A stretch of DNA of 64,000 nt from an uncultured Clostridium sp. (GTDB lineage Bacteria > Bacillota > Clostridia > Lachnospirales > Lachnospiraceae), in NCBI GenBank assembly GCA_946553025.1, contig CAMNRM010000016.1:1-64000 (forward strand), read 5' to 3'. Each line of letters opens with the position of its first letter. The stretch's first letter is position 1. The translations under genes were made by a program, and so were the position numbers. The notes below the pieces were generated by a model. That model worked only from the letters and a program-made list of their open reading frames with translations, had not been told where the DNA came from and ran no database searches. Positions 7,238 through 15,001 of this stretch are shown here, one piece after another.

Positions 7238-8019
7238 TGCTTTATATTATAACGGAAGATTCTAATTCAGCTAGAGTATTTTGGGATTACGTAGCCAATA
7301 CTTTTAGGGGTAAAGATGCGTATAAAATGGTAGCCTTTTTACAAGGCAAAGATGGAAAAGAGAGTTCAGGAAATACTACTTTATACAACCAATTGAAAGT
7401 CTTATTACCAAAAATAAGTAGTGAAGATGAGATAATGATAGTATTTGACAATGTAGTGAAAGCAAATAGATTTGATTCATATACATTTTTAAAATATATT
7501 CGGTCATTATCTGAAAACTGTGGAGTTAATATAAAATATACAGATTACTATTGCTTTGAAGAAGTATATTTATCTTATAGTGAATTGGAAAGATTAAGTA
7601 AAGATAATAGGGATGTAGTGATAAATGCAATCAAATTTGTAAGAAATTGTTTATTAAATGGTGTAAATTATTTTGATATAAAGTATAAACAAATAATAGA
7701 GTTTATTGATTTTTATGGAAAAGATTCAGGTAAAAACAGGGAGCATTTTGCAAATGCTTTACTGATTTCTATTACACAGCTATTAGATGGAAGGTTTAGA
7801 ATTATAAAATCAGGTGATTGTTTTTATAATCAGGGAGCCTGTTGGCTATTAAATTGTGATGATGTAAGAAAACTAATGAGAAATGAGTATGAGGTTAATA
7901 GTGTTTGCAGCAATAAATGTAAGTTTAAATGTAAAAACTGTACGACAAAAGAGAAATTAATAGATTTAAATGATAATTCAATCACAGCAGATTCTACATA
8001 TGATTTAACTGAGATATAA
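7237..8019 (+). CDS. TOPRIM-like protein with C-terminal Cys cluster
   Basis: A 260-residue protein. The N-terminus LYIITEDSNSARVFWDYV places a Glu (residue 7) at the end of the first strand, and DEIMIVFDNV places an Asp (71) at the end of a later strand. FEEVYLS follows at 108-114. This Glu...Asp layout is that of TOPRIM domains such as OLD-family nucleases, though the usual DxD is DN here. The C-terminal part has a compact cluster of Cys residues (CSNKCKFKCKNC), likely metal-binding. It is translationally coupled to the P-loop gene. By analogy with ATPase/TOPRIM defence pairs (OLD, PARIS) I infer a possible antiviral effector, with limited certainty. Confidence 0.55.
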   Translation: MLYIITEDSNSARVFWDYVANTFRGKDAYKMVAFLQGKDGKESSGNTTLYNQLKVLLPKISSEDEIMIVFDNVVKANRFDSYTFLKYIRSLSENCGVNIKYTDYYCFEEVYLSYSELERLSKDNRDVVINAIKFVRNCLLNGVNYFDIKYKQIIEFIDFYGKDSGKNREHFANALLISITQLLDGRFRIIKSGDCFYNQGACWLLNCDDVRKLMRNEYEVNSVCSNKCKFKCKNCTTKEKLIDLNDNSITADSTYDLTEI

Positions 8020-8423
8020 GAAATATTAAATTACTGTGTAAGTCCGCCGCCGAATAGGCGGCATTAATTTAGGTATTCCAGATACGTCCTGCAAACTTTC
8101 TTTCATGGTAGTGCACTCAAAACTATACATGTCAACTTACCTCTAGTATTTGCAGTCACATCAATAGAGCATCAATTATAATCATGTAATCACACGCAGC
8201 AAAATTGTACTTACTAGTAATAAAAACAATATTGTTTTTAGAACATGCTTTAATTTGGAAATAAATGGATTAATAGAAAGTATGCCATATTTGGTTAAGG
8301 TCATTAAAAAGAGCATTGTGCTATAAAAATGACCAATGTAAAATAAAATTAGCGTGTACCTGAAAGAAAATTGCTGCAATTGTCAGGCTTTTGCGAATAA
8401 TAAATCACAAATGAGGAGAGAAC
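8020..8423 (+). other. Gene-poor gap with a GC hairpin
   Basis: A 400-base AT-rich gap. Right after the three-gene unit, 8045-8062 forms a GCCGCC/GGCGGC hairpin with a five-base loop followed by an AT-rich tract, which may end the upstream transcript. The rest holds no convincing gene; a 65-codon hydrophobic frame on the minus strand (8182-8379) has no ribosome binding site that I can see. Confidence 0.45.
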
Positions 8424-8972
8424 ATGATAATTTTCTGTGATATGATAGACAATGAAAAAGCTATGTCTAAATTTGAAAAAATATATCACAAATACAGAAA
8501 TACCATGTATTATGTGGCATATAGTTTAACGAAAAATGCCTATGATGCAGAGGATATTGTTGAAGATTCTCTGGTAAAAGTGATTGAAATGCTTCATAAA
8601 ATTGATGAGGATACGATTGATCAACAGCGTTGCAAAAATTTAATGATTACCATAGCCAAGAATACAGCAGTTGATTTTCTTCGCAAAATGAACCATGAAG
8701 CTGTACCCTTAGAAACTATTGAAGACACTGAATTCATTCCGTTAGAAACCGGCCCGGAAGAAATGCTGATTAAGGTAGAAGATTATAAGAATTTAGCCGA
8801 ATGCATTAATAAGTTGGGTGATATCTATAAAGATGTTTTATATCTGCGAATTTTTCATCAATTATCATCAAAGGAAGCAGCAAAGATACTGAATGTCAGT
8901 GAAGCTAATATCAACACTCGTTTAAAAAGAGCAAAACGAATGCTGTACCAAATGTTAAAGGAGTATGATTGA
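8424..8972 (+). CDS. ECF-type RNA polymerase sigma factor
   Basis: A 182-residue sigma-70 family factor. Region 2 is visible around YRNTMYYVAYSLTKNAYDAE (DNA melting and -10 recognition) and region 4 as LSSKEAAKILNVSEANINTR followed by LKRAKRML, the helix-turn-helix that reads the -35 box. Regions 1 and 3 are absent, as in extracytoplasmic function factors. The start at 8424 follows GAGGAG. The stop overlaps the next gene's ATG (TGATG), and that gene is a membrane protein with the build of an anti-sigma factor. Together they form a surface-signal response module; the signal is unknown. Confidence 0.9.
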   Translation: MIIFCDMIDNEKAMSKFEKIYHKYRNTMYYVAYSLTKNAYDAEDIVEDSLVKVIEMLHKIDEDTIDQQRCKNLMITIAKNTAVDFLRKMNHEAVPLETIEDTEFIPLETGPEEMLIKVEDYKNLAECINKLGDIYKDVLYLRIFHQLSSKEAAKILNVSEANINTRLKRAKRMLYQMLKEYD

Positions 8973-9670
8973 TGAGCAGAAATCTGGATGAAAAGAAAAG
9001 CGATTATCTTTTGGAATTGGCTCTTGAAGAACAGTTGGAAAATGACGAGGATATGCGCCATTGGGAGCAGTTAGAACAGGAAAATCCCCCACATGAGTTT
9101 TCTGAACAGCATAAGAAAAGAATGCAGAAGATTTTCCGGAAGGCAAGACGGATAGAGTTTTATAAAGAGCACAGGAAACGGATGGTTAAAATAGCAGCCA
9201 GTTTCCTGGTCATTATCTGCGCAAGTGTGATTACGGTGACGCAGGTAGAAGCATTTCGGATGCCGTTGTTGGATTTCTTCTATCAGGTTAAGGAGAAATC
9301 TACGTTTTTTGGAGTTTCGGCGGATAGTGGAGGGAAACTGACGAAGAATTTTCAGGAATATGAGCCTACGTATAAGCCGGAGGGGTTTGTGGTTACGGAG
9401 GTTAGTGAAAAAGAAAACAGATTTTTTATAAAATATGAGAATGAAAAAGGCAATACTTATCAAGTTTGTTTTTATAGTAAATTTAAAGATTTTGTATTAG
9501 ATACAGAAACCGCAGTGGCATCAAGTATAGATATTAATGGTCGTAAAGTTTCCGTTGTTGAGAAAGGAATGGAAACTAAGATTATTATGTATGAAAATGA
9601 TTCTGTGTTTTATCTTGGAGGAGTTCTCCCTTTAGAAGAAGCTTATAAAATATTGGAAAGCATTCCATAA
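8972..9670 (+). CDS. Probable anti-sigma factor, DUF4367-like
   Basis: A 232-residue protein with a cytoplasmic N-terminal helical region (about residues 1-75, Glu/Lys-rich), one transmembrane segment (KIAASFLVIICASVITVTQV, about 73-92) and an extracellular C-terminal domain. The latter contains the TYKPEGFVVTEV strand typical of DUF4367 domains found on Clostridial anti-sigma factors. The ATG overlaps the sigma gene's stop. I infer that it holds the ECF factor at the membrane and senses an envelope cue. The next gene encodes a small secreted protein and may be its regulon. Confidence 0.75.
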   Translation: MSRNLDEKKSDYLLELALEEQLENDEDMRHWEQLEQENPPHEFSEQHKKRMQKIFRKARRIEFYKEHRKRMVKIAASFLVIICASVITVTQVEAFRMPLLDFFYQVKEKSTFFGVSADSGGKLTKNFQEYEPTYKPEGFVVTEVSEKENRFFIKYENEKGNTYQVCFYSKFKDFVLDTETAVASSIDINGRKVSVVEKGMETKIIMYENDSVFYLGGVLPLEEAYKILESIP

Positions 9671-9732
9671 ATAAGTTTATCATTGTTGACGTTTTTTTAG
9701 ATAAGTTAAATTTAAAAGAAAATTAGAAATAA

Positions 9733-9763
9733 TTGTCATATTTTGCCATTTTTTGCGTATAAT
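9733..9763 (+). promoter_or_regulatory. Promoter of the small secreted protein gene
   Basis: TATAAT at 9758-9763, with TTGTCA at 9733-9738 (19 bp spacing). It lies 30 bases ahead of the start of the secreted-protein gene and downstream of the anti-sigma gene, so that gene can be transcribed separately. Confidence 0.4.
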
Positions 9764-9793
9764 AATTTAGAAAAGCAAAAGGAGGAGTATTTT

Positions 9794-10210
9794 ATGAAAC
9801 ACTTAAAATCTCGATTTTTATTAATGTTGGCAATGGTAATAACAATTTTATCTTCAGTTACTGCATTTGCTGGAAATGGTATTGCTCCACATTGGGATTA
9901 TCTTATGATGATGACTGCTGATATGGATGTAACTAGTTATAATGCAGCAACAGTATATGCAGAAGTTGATAGTGATTCGCGTGATGTGGATACTCTGAAA
10001 GTGACTGTTAAATTACAGCAATTTGATGGTGGATGGAATAATTATAAAACTTGGACAGAAACTATAAATAATAATTTTGCCTCAGTTGAAAAGAAAACGG
10101 CCATCCCCAAAGGCTACAGCTATCAAATTGAAGTAACAGCTAAAGCCTATAAAAACGGTAAATTCCTGGAAAGTGCAACCGAAGTATTTGATTATGGGTT
10201 TTATCAATAA
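9794..10210 (+). CDS. Small secreted protein
   Basis: A 138-residue protein with a standard Sec signal peptide: basic start MKHLKSR, hydrophobic core FLLMLAMVITILSSV and a TAFAG cleavage site (after about residue 24). The mature part is beta-rich, with DVDTLKVTVKLQQFDGGWNN and YSYQIEVTAKAYKNG, giving a compact immunoglobulin-like or jelly-roll impression without a named family. Start chosen at ATG 9794 behind AGGAGG; an upstream in-frame start at 9743 would bury the signal peptide. It follows a sigma/anti-sigma pair and has a strong terminator. I do not know its function. Confidence 0.75.
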   Translation: MKHLKSRFLLMLAMVITILSSVTAFAGNGIAPHWDYLMMMTADMDVTSYNAATVYAEVDSDSRDVDTLKVTVKLQQFDGGWNNYKTWTETINNNFASVEKKTAIPKGYSYQIEVTAKAYKNGKFLESATEVFDYGFYQ

Positions 10211-10302
10211 TTTCTCAATAGATATACCACATAGAGAAAGTTAGTGGGGAAAGCTATTAGCCCTCAAGCCTCATTAACCAAAGTACAAAAGCTAAATAAT
10301 AT

Positions 10303-10362
10303 AAAATCCCTGTAAGGACTACTCATCTGAATTTATATAACCCGCTTCTTACAGGGATTTTT
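10303..10362 (+). terminator. Rho-independent terminator
   Basis: Arms AAAATCCCTGTAAG (10303-10316) and CTTACAGGGATTTTT (10348-10362) form a 14-bp stem with a 31-base loop and a T-run. It ends the secreted-protein transcript. Confidence 0.8.
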
Positions 10363-10396
10363 AATGTCCTTTTTTATTTTTCGGAAATTTCGGAAG

Positions 10397-10462
10397 CCGG
10401 AAATAAGTCGGAATTACGCTGGAAATAATCCGGAATTAAGCCAGAAATAATCCGGAAATAGA
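10397..10462 (+). repeat. Three tandem 22-bp repeats
   Basis: Three consecutive 22-bp units begin at 10397, 10419 and 10441. Each is built on GGAAATAA-N2-CGGAA(A/T)TA with two to five differences. They lie between a terminator and the promoter of the symporter gene. Confidence 0.7.
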
Positions 10463-10543
10463 AACCTTCTCAAAAATTCTCACAAAATCTCCTCAAAATA
10501 ATTGTCAATAATCCACAAAAAAAGCCAAACCACAGAAAAAACA

Positions 10544-10572
10544 TTGACGAATCCCAAAAAAAGGACTATCAT
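10544..10572 (+). promoter_or_regulatory. Promoter of the symporter gene
   Basis: TTGACG (10544-10549), 17 bp, TATCAT (10567-10572). Transcription would start near 10579, at the left edge of the nested hairpin described next. Confidence 0.6.
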
Positions 10573-10576
10573 CTAC

Positions 10577-10672
10577 TTTGGCGGATAAAAGTGTAAAACT
10601 TCAACTTGCTAAAGTAAAGTAAAATCGCAAGTTAAACATTACACCCTAAAATCCTTTCGCCAAACCTGGAGG
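10577..10672 (+). promoter_or_regulatory. Structured 5' leader of the symporter gene
   Basis: Three nested complementary pairs fill the leader: TTTGGCG (10577-10583) with CGCCAAA (10658-10664); GTGTAA (10591-10596) with TTACAC (10639-10644); AACTTGC (10603-10609) with GCAAGTT (10627-10633). The outer arm ends four bases before the GGAGG ribosome binding site (10668-10672), so folding could control translation. I know of no riboswitch class with this layout. Confidence 0.5.
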
Positions 10673-10679
10673 TAAGAAA

Positions 10680-12218
10680 ATGTTGATTAAAGTTTGTATG
10701 CTGGTTGTCTTTTTCGGAGTGATGGTAGGTATTGGGTTTTACTGCCGCAGACATGCCACCGATGTTAATGGATTTGTCCTGGGCGGGAGGAATGTGGGGC
10801 CGTGGCTTACGGCGTTTGCCTACGGCACTTCTTATTTTTCTGCAGTAATTTTCGTCGGTTATGCAGGGCAGTTTGGATGGAAGTATGGGATTGCTTCGAC
10901 CTGGATTGGTATCGGCAATGCGGTGCTTGGTTCGATGCTGGCCTGGATTGTTCTTGGACGGCGCACCAGGGTTATGACGCATCATTTAAACAGTGCTACG
11001 ATGCCGCAGTTTTTTGAGCAGCGTTTTCAGAGCCGGGGGTTAAAAATCGGTGCTTCGGCAATTATTTTTATCTTCCTGATTCCCTATACGGCTTCGCTTT
11101 ACAATGGTCTTTCCCGTCTGTTCGGTATGGCGTTTAATATCGACTACACGGTTTGTATCTTTGTTATGGCCGTGCTGACCGGGGTTTATGTGATTGCCGG
11201 GGGCTACATGGCTACGGCAATTAATGACTTTATTCAGGGGCTGATTATGCTGTTTGGCATTGTTGCGGTTATTGCTGCCGTACTATCCTCAAACGGAGGA
11301 TTTCTCGAATCCCTGAATAAGCTTGCTGCAATAGAGGACGCTTCTGCTTCTTCTCAGCCGGGAGTTTTTGCCTCCTTTTTCGGCCCAGATCCCTTAAATC
11401 TTCTGGGCGTGGTTATCTTAACTTCTTTAGGAACCTGGGGGCTTCCGCAGATGGTGCAAAAGTTTTATGCGATTAAGAGCGAGGAAGCTATCGATAAAGG
11501 AACGGTGATTTCCACCCTGTTTGCCGTGGTGGTATCGGGCGGATGTTATTTCCTCGGCGGTTTCGGGCGGCTGTATTCGGATCAGGTGGATTTGGCGGCA
11601 GGCGGTTTTGATTCCATTATCCCGACCATGCTGTCGAATTTATCTCCGCTGTTAATCGGCCTGGTGGTTATCCTTGTGTTATCGGCGTCCATGTCCACCT
11701 TATCTTCCCTGGTTATGGCTTCAAGTTCTACGCTGACCCTGGATTTTTTAAAGGATACATGCATGAAGGATATGGATGATAAAAAGCAGCTGTTTACCAT
11801 GCGGGCATTAATCATCGTATTTATCGCTATTTCCGTGGTAATTGCCATTGTCCAGTATAAGAGCAATATTACGTTTATTGCCCAGCTAATGGGTGTTTCC
11901 TGGGGTGCGCTTGCCGGTGCTTTCCTGGCCCCGTTCCTCTATGGACTTTACTGGAAGAAGGCGACCAAGGCTGCCGTGTGGACGAGTTTTATCTTCGGCT
12001 CCGGCCTGATGATTCTCAATATGCTGTTTCGCAGCAGTTTCCCCGTGCTTTTACAGTCGCCCATCAATGCCGGTGCAGCCGCGATGCTGATTGGCCTGGT
12101 GCTGGTTCCGGCGGTAAGTATGTTTACCCGGAAGCCGGAGGCACAGCTTATCGAGGATGTGTTCGCCTGCTATGATGTGAAGGTATATGCGAAGCAGAAG
12201 AAGATTCTGGGAGATTAA
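10680..12218 (+). CDS. Sodium:solute symporter family transporter
   Basis: A 512-residue membrane protein of the SSS family (proline, pantothenate and related solutes), with about 13 hydrophobic segments. Family marks are the N-terminal GGRNVGPWLTAFAYGTSYFS (sodium-site helix TM1), the TM5-6 region YVIAGGYMATAINDFIQGLI, and the ASMSTLSSLVMASSSTLTLD loop/TM8 motif where Ser residues bind sodium. GGAGGT precedes the start. Because iorAB and an acyl-CoA ligase follow, a carboxylate such as an aryl acid or aryl keto acid is a reasonable substrate guess. It has its own terminator, so the link to those genes is by neighbourhood only. Confidence 0.85.
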   Translation: MLIKVCMLVVFFGVMVGIGFYCRRHATDVNGFVLGGRNVGPWLTAFAYGTSYFSAVIFVGYAGQFGWKYGIASTWIGIGNAVLGSMLAWIVLGRRTRVMTHHLNSATMPQFFEQRFQSRGLKIGASAIIFIFLIPYTASLYNGLSRLFGMAFNIDYTVCIFVMAVLTGVYVIAGGYMATAINDFIQGLIMLFGIVAVIAAVLSSNGGFLESLNKLAAIEDASASSQPGVFASFFGPDPLNLLGVVILTSLGTWGLPQMVQKFYAIKSEEAIDKGTVISTLFAVVVSGGCYFLGGFGRLYSDQVDLAAGGFDSIIPTMLSNLSPLLIGLVVILVLSASMSTLSSLVMASSSTLTLDFLKDTCMKDMDDKKQLFTMRALIIVFIAISVVIAIVQYKSNITFIAQLMGVSWGALAGAFLAPFLYGLYWKKATKAAVWTSFIFGSGLMILNMLFRSSFPVLLQSPINAGAAAMLIGLVLVPAVSMFTRKPEAQLIEDVFACYDVKVYAKQKKILGD

Positions 12219-12276
12219 GACGTTTTACTCTATGCCTGTTTCCGGAAGACTAAGAAGTTATCGCTTTAAACCTGAC

Positions 12277-12306
12277 AGGGTCCGCCGAAAACGGGCCCTT
12301 GAATTT
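12277..12306 (+). terminator. Terminator after the symporter
   Basis: Arms AGGGTCCG (12277-12284) and CGGGCCCT (12292-12299) pair with one G-T wobble; TTGAATTTTT follows. Confidence 0.6.
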
Positions 12307-12437
12307 TTATCCCTTCAACGCATTAAATGGATAATATTAACCCTAGTCAAAGCAATAAAAATATGATAAAATAACAAAATATCGGGGTTTAATGATACAT
12401 CCCAAAGTACGAACATAAGAAAGGTGGAATTATATTG

Positions 12438-14195
12438 ATGAAGGAAGATGGAGTACAGCAGATGATGCTGGGCAATGCAGCGATTGCCAGAGGTGCCTAT
12501 GAGGCGGGGGTGAAGGTTTCCGCTGCCTATCCAGGAACCCCAAGTACAGAAATCAGTGAAAATATTGTCGCTTATAAAGATGTGATTTATTCGGAATGGT
12601 CGCCGAATGAGAAGGTTGCAACAGAGGTCGCTATTGGTGCTTCCATCAGCGGGGTTCGCGCCCTGGTGTCGATGAAGCATGTGGGGGTGAATGTTGCTGC
12701 CGATCCCCTGTATACGATTTCCTACTGCGGGGTGAACGGCGGTCTGGTATTGGTTGCCGCGGATGATCCGGGGATTTACAGTTCCCAGAACGAACAGGAC
12801 AGCCGCATGGTTGCCCGGGCGGCCATGGTTCCGGTTTTGGAGCCGTCGGACAGCCAGGAGGCAAAGGATTTTACGAAGCTGGCGTTTGCATTTTCGGAAA
12901 AATACGATACGCCCATGATGGTCCGCACGACAACCCGCCTTGCCCATTCTCAGGGGCTGGTGAGTCTTGATGAGCGGGAAGAGGTTGCCGATAAGCCCTA
13001 TGTCAAGGATATCCGCAAGACGGTAATGATGCCGATGAACGCGATAAAGCGCCATCTGGCCGTGGAGAAGCGCTTACAGGCGATGGCGGAAGACGCGAAT
13101 ACGATGGAGATTAACCGCATTGAATACCGGGATAAGAACATCGGCGTGATTACCAGCGGAATTCCCTACCAGTATGTGCGGGAAGCCCTGCCTGAGGCCA
13201 GTGTGTTAAAGCTTGGGCTGGTTCATCCTCTGCCAAGGAAATTAATTGAAGAGTTTGCCGCCTCCGTAAAAACCCTCTATGTGGTGGAGGAATTAGAGCC
13301 GGTGATGGAAGAGCAGATAAGATCCTGGGGAATTTCCGTGATTGGAAAGGAAATCTTTACCGTTCAGGGTGAGTACAGCGCAAACCTTCTTCGGGAAAAG
13401 GTTCTCGGGACAAAACCGGAATATTCCCCGGCTGCCGAGGTTCCGGCAAGGCCGCCGATCCTCTGTCCCGGATGTCCGCACAGAAGCGTATTTTCCGTGC
13501 TGAAGAAATTAAAACTCCATGTAGCGGGGGATATCGGCTGCTATACCTTGGGTGCCGTGGCTCCGCTTTCGGTGGTGGATACGACGATCTGTATGGGGGC
13601 CAGCATTTCCAGTCTTCACGGTATGGAGAAGGCAAGGGGACGGGAATTTATTAAGGATTGGGTTGCCGTTATCGGAGATTCTACCTTTTTACATACCGGT
13701 GTTAATTCACTGATGAACATGGTCTACAACCAGGGTACAGGTACGGTGATTATCCTGGATAATTCAACCACCGGCATGACCGGGCACCAGGACCATGCAG
13801 CGACCGGAAAGACCCTGATGGGGGATATTGTCCCGGCGATTGATCTGCATAAACTCTGCGGGGCGATGGGAATTGCCCATGTTTATGAAGTCGATGCCTT
13901 TGATACCCAGGGCCTGGAGAAGCTTTTAAAGGAAGAAACAGCCAGAGAAGCGGTTTCGGTCATTATTGCCAAATCGCCCTGCGCACTCTTAAAAACGACT
14001 GTTCCCAAGGGAAAATGCCGTGTTATTCCCGAAGCCTGTAAAAAATGCGGCCAGTGTCTTGTGCCCGGATGTCCGGCGATGACTAAAGACAGCGAAGGCC
14101 GTGCCGTTATCGATGAAGTGATGTGCAATGGCTGCGGTCTTTGTGTGCAGCGCTGTCCTTTCGAGGCGATTTCCTTTACGCCCAATGCCGGCTGA
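12438..14195 (+). CDS. iorA: Indolepyruvate ferredoxin oxidoreductase, alpha subunit
   Basis: A 585-residue IorA. With IorB it oxidatively decarboxylates aryl pyruvates (indolepyruvate, phenylpyruvate) to aryl-acetyl-CoA, reducing ferredoxin. Domains in order: N-terminal pyrimidine-binding part (YPGTPSTEISE), the linker region, the CPGCPH motif (Cys at 343), the thiamine diphosphate site GDSTFLHTGVNSL with ILDNSTTGMTGHQDH, and two C-terminal 4Fe-4S clusters (CKKCGQC...CP and CNGCGLCVQRCP). Start chosen at ATG 12438 behind AAGGTGG. The beta subunit lies 121 bases downstream. The gene is full length for the family. Confidence 0.95.
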   Translation: MKEDGVQQMMLGNAAIARGAYEAGVKVSAAYPGTPSTEISENIVAYKDVIYSEWSPNEKVATEVAIGASISGVRALVSMKHVGVNVAADPLYTISYCGVNGGLVLVAADDPGIYSSQNEQDSRMVARAAMVPVLEPSDSQEAKDFTKLAFAFSEKYDTPMMVRTTTRLAHSQGLVSLDEREEVADKPYVKDIRKTVMMPMNAIKRHLAVEKRLQAMAEDANTMEINRIEYRDKNIGVITSGIPYQYVREALPEASVLKLGLVHPLPRKLIEEFAASVKTLYVVEELEPVMEEQIRSWGISVIGKEIFTVQGEYSANLLREKVLGTKPEYSPAAEVPARPPILCPGCPHRSVFSVLKKLKLHVAGDIGCYTLGAVAPLSVVDTTICMGASISSLHGMEKARGREFIKDWVAVIGDSTFLHTGVNSLMNMVYNQGTGTVIILDNSTTGMTGHQDHAATGKTLMGDIVPAIDLHKLCGAMGIAHVYEVDAFDTQGLEKLLKEETAREAVSVIIAKSPCALLKTTVPKGKCRVIPEACKKCGQCLVPGCPAMTKDSEGRAVIDEVMCNGCGLCVQRCPFEAISFTPNAG

Positions 14196-14316
14196 CGGCT
14201 GCTGTAGGGGAAGGACTGGCATGAATAATCAATAAACAAGCGGTTGTTGCTGAAAATGAGCAAACAGTAACAAAGGAATCAGAAATAGGCTATGATTTAT
14301 AGAGAGGAACGGTAGA

Positions 14317-14886
14317 ATGGAAACAAAGAATATTATGATTGTCGGGGTAGGAGGCCAGGGAACGCTTCTTACCAGCCGGGTTTTGGGCGGTATCGCCAGA
14401 GAAGGCGGATACGATGTAAAGATTTCCGAAGTTCACGGGATGGCACAGCGGGGCGGAAGCGTAGTAACCTTTGTGCGGTTTGGCGATCAGGTGGCAGAGC
14501 CGATTGTCGAGGAGGGCCAGGCGGATGTTTTAATTGCCTTTGAACGGCTGGAAGCCCTGCGCTATGTGCATTTTTTAAAAAAGGACGGCGTTTTGATTGT
14601 TAATGATCAGAAGATTGAGCCGATGACGGTTTCGGCAGGGATGGCAGAGTATCCCGAGGGGATTATTGAGCGTCTTCAGGCGATCTGTTCCACCATCGTT
14701 GTAAACGCCCAGGAGGAGGCAAAAAAACTGGGCAATGCCAAGGTATTTAATACGGTAGTGATCGGCGCGGCGGCCAGACACCTGCCCTTCCCCAGGGAGA
14801 AGTGGGAAACGGTAATCCGCAGTACGGTTCCGCCAAAGACCGTAGAGATTAATCTTGCTGCCTTCCATGCCGGATTTGGAGAATAA
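14317..14886 (+). CDS. iorB: Indolepyruvate ferredoxin oxidoreductase, beta subunit
   Basis: A 189-residue gamma-type subunit of 2-oxoacid:ferredoxin oxidoreductases. It opens with NIMIVGVGGQGTLLTSRVLG, the nucleotide-binding-like loop of the family, followed by EVHGMAQRGGSVVTFVRFG. Length and motifs match IorB. It partners IorA in the cytoplasm to make aryl-acetyl-CoA. The start follows GAGAGGAACGGTAG. The next gene is an AMP-forming acyl-CoA ligase, which could interconvert the aryl acid and its CoA ester. Confidence 0.95.
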   Translation: METKNIMIVGVGGQGTLLTSRVLGGIAREGGYDVKISEVHGMAQRGGSVVTFVRFGDQVAEPIVEEGQADVLIAFERLEALRYVHFLKKDGVLIVNDQKIEPMTVSAGMAEYPEGIIERLQAICSTIVVNAQEEAKKLGNAKVFNTVVIGAAARHLPFPREKWETVIRSTVPPKTVEINLAAFHAGFGE

Positions 14887-15001
14887 ATGTTGTGGTGAAC
14901 ATGTGAACCGCAGTGAATAAGCCGTGCCGATAAGTCGTGTCGGCAGGAAGCATGGATTATGGCAGGGCGGAAAAATATAGAAAAAGACAGAGGGAAAAGA
15001 C

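Noticed and set aside
8182-8379. A 65-codon hydrophobic minus-strand frame
   Set aside because: No visible ribosome binding site; hydrophobicity follows from AT-rich sequence read in this frame.
10397-10462. CRISPR array
   Set aside because: The three 22-bp units are contiguous with no spacers, and no cas genes are in the window.
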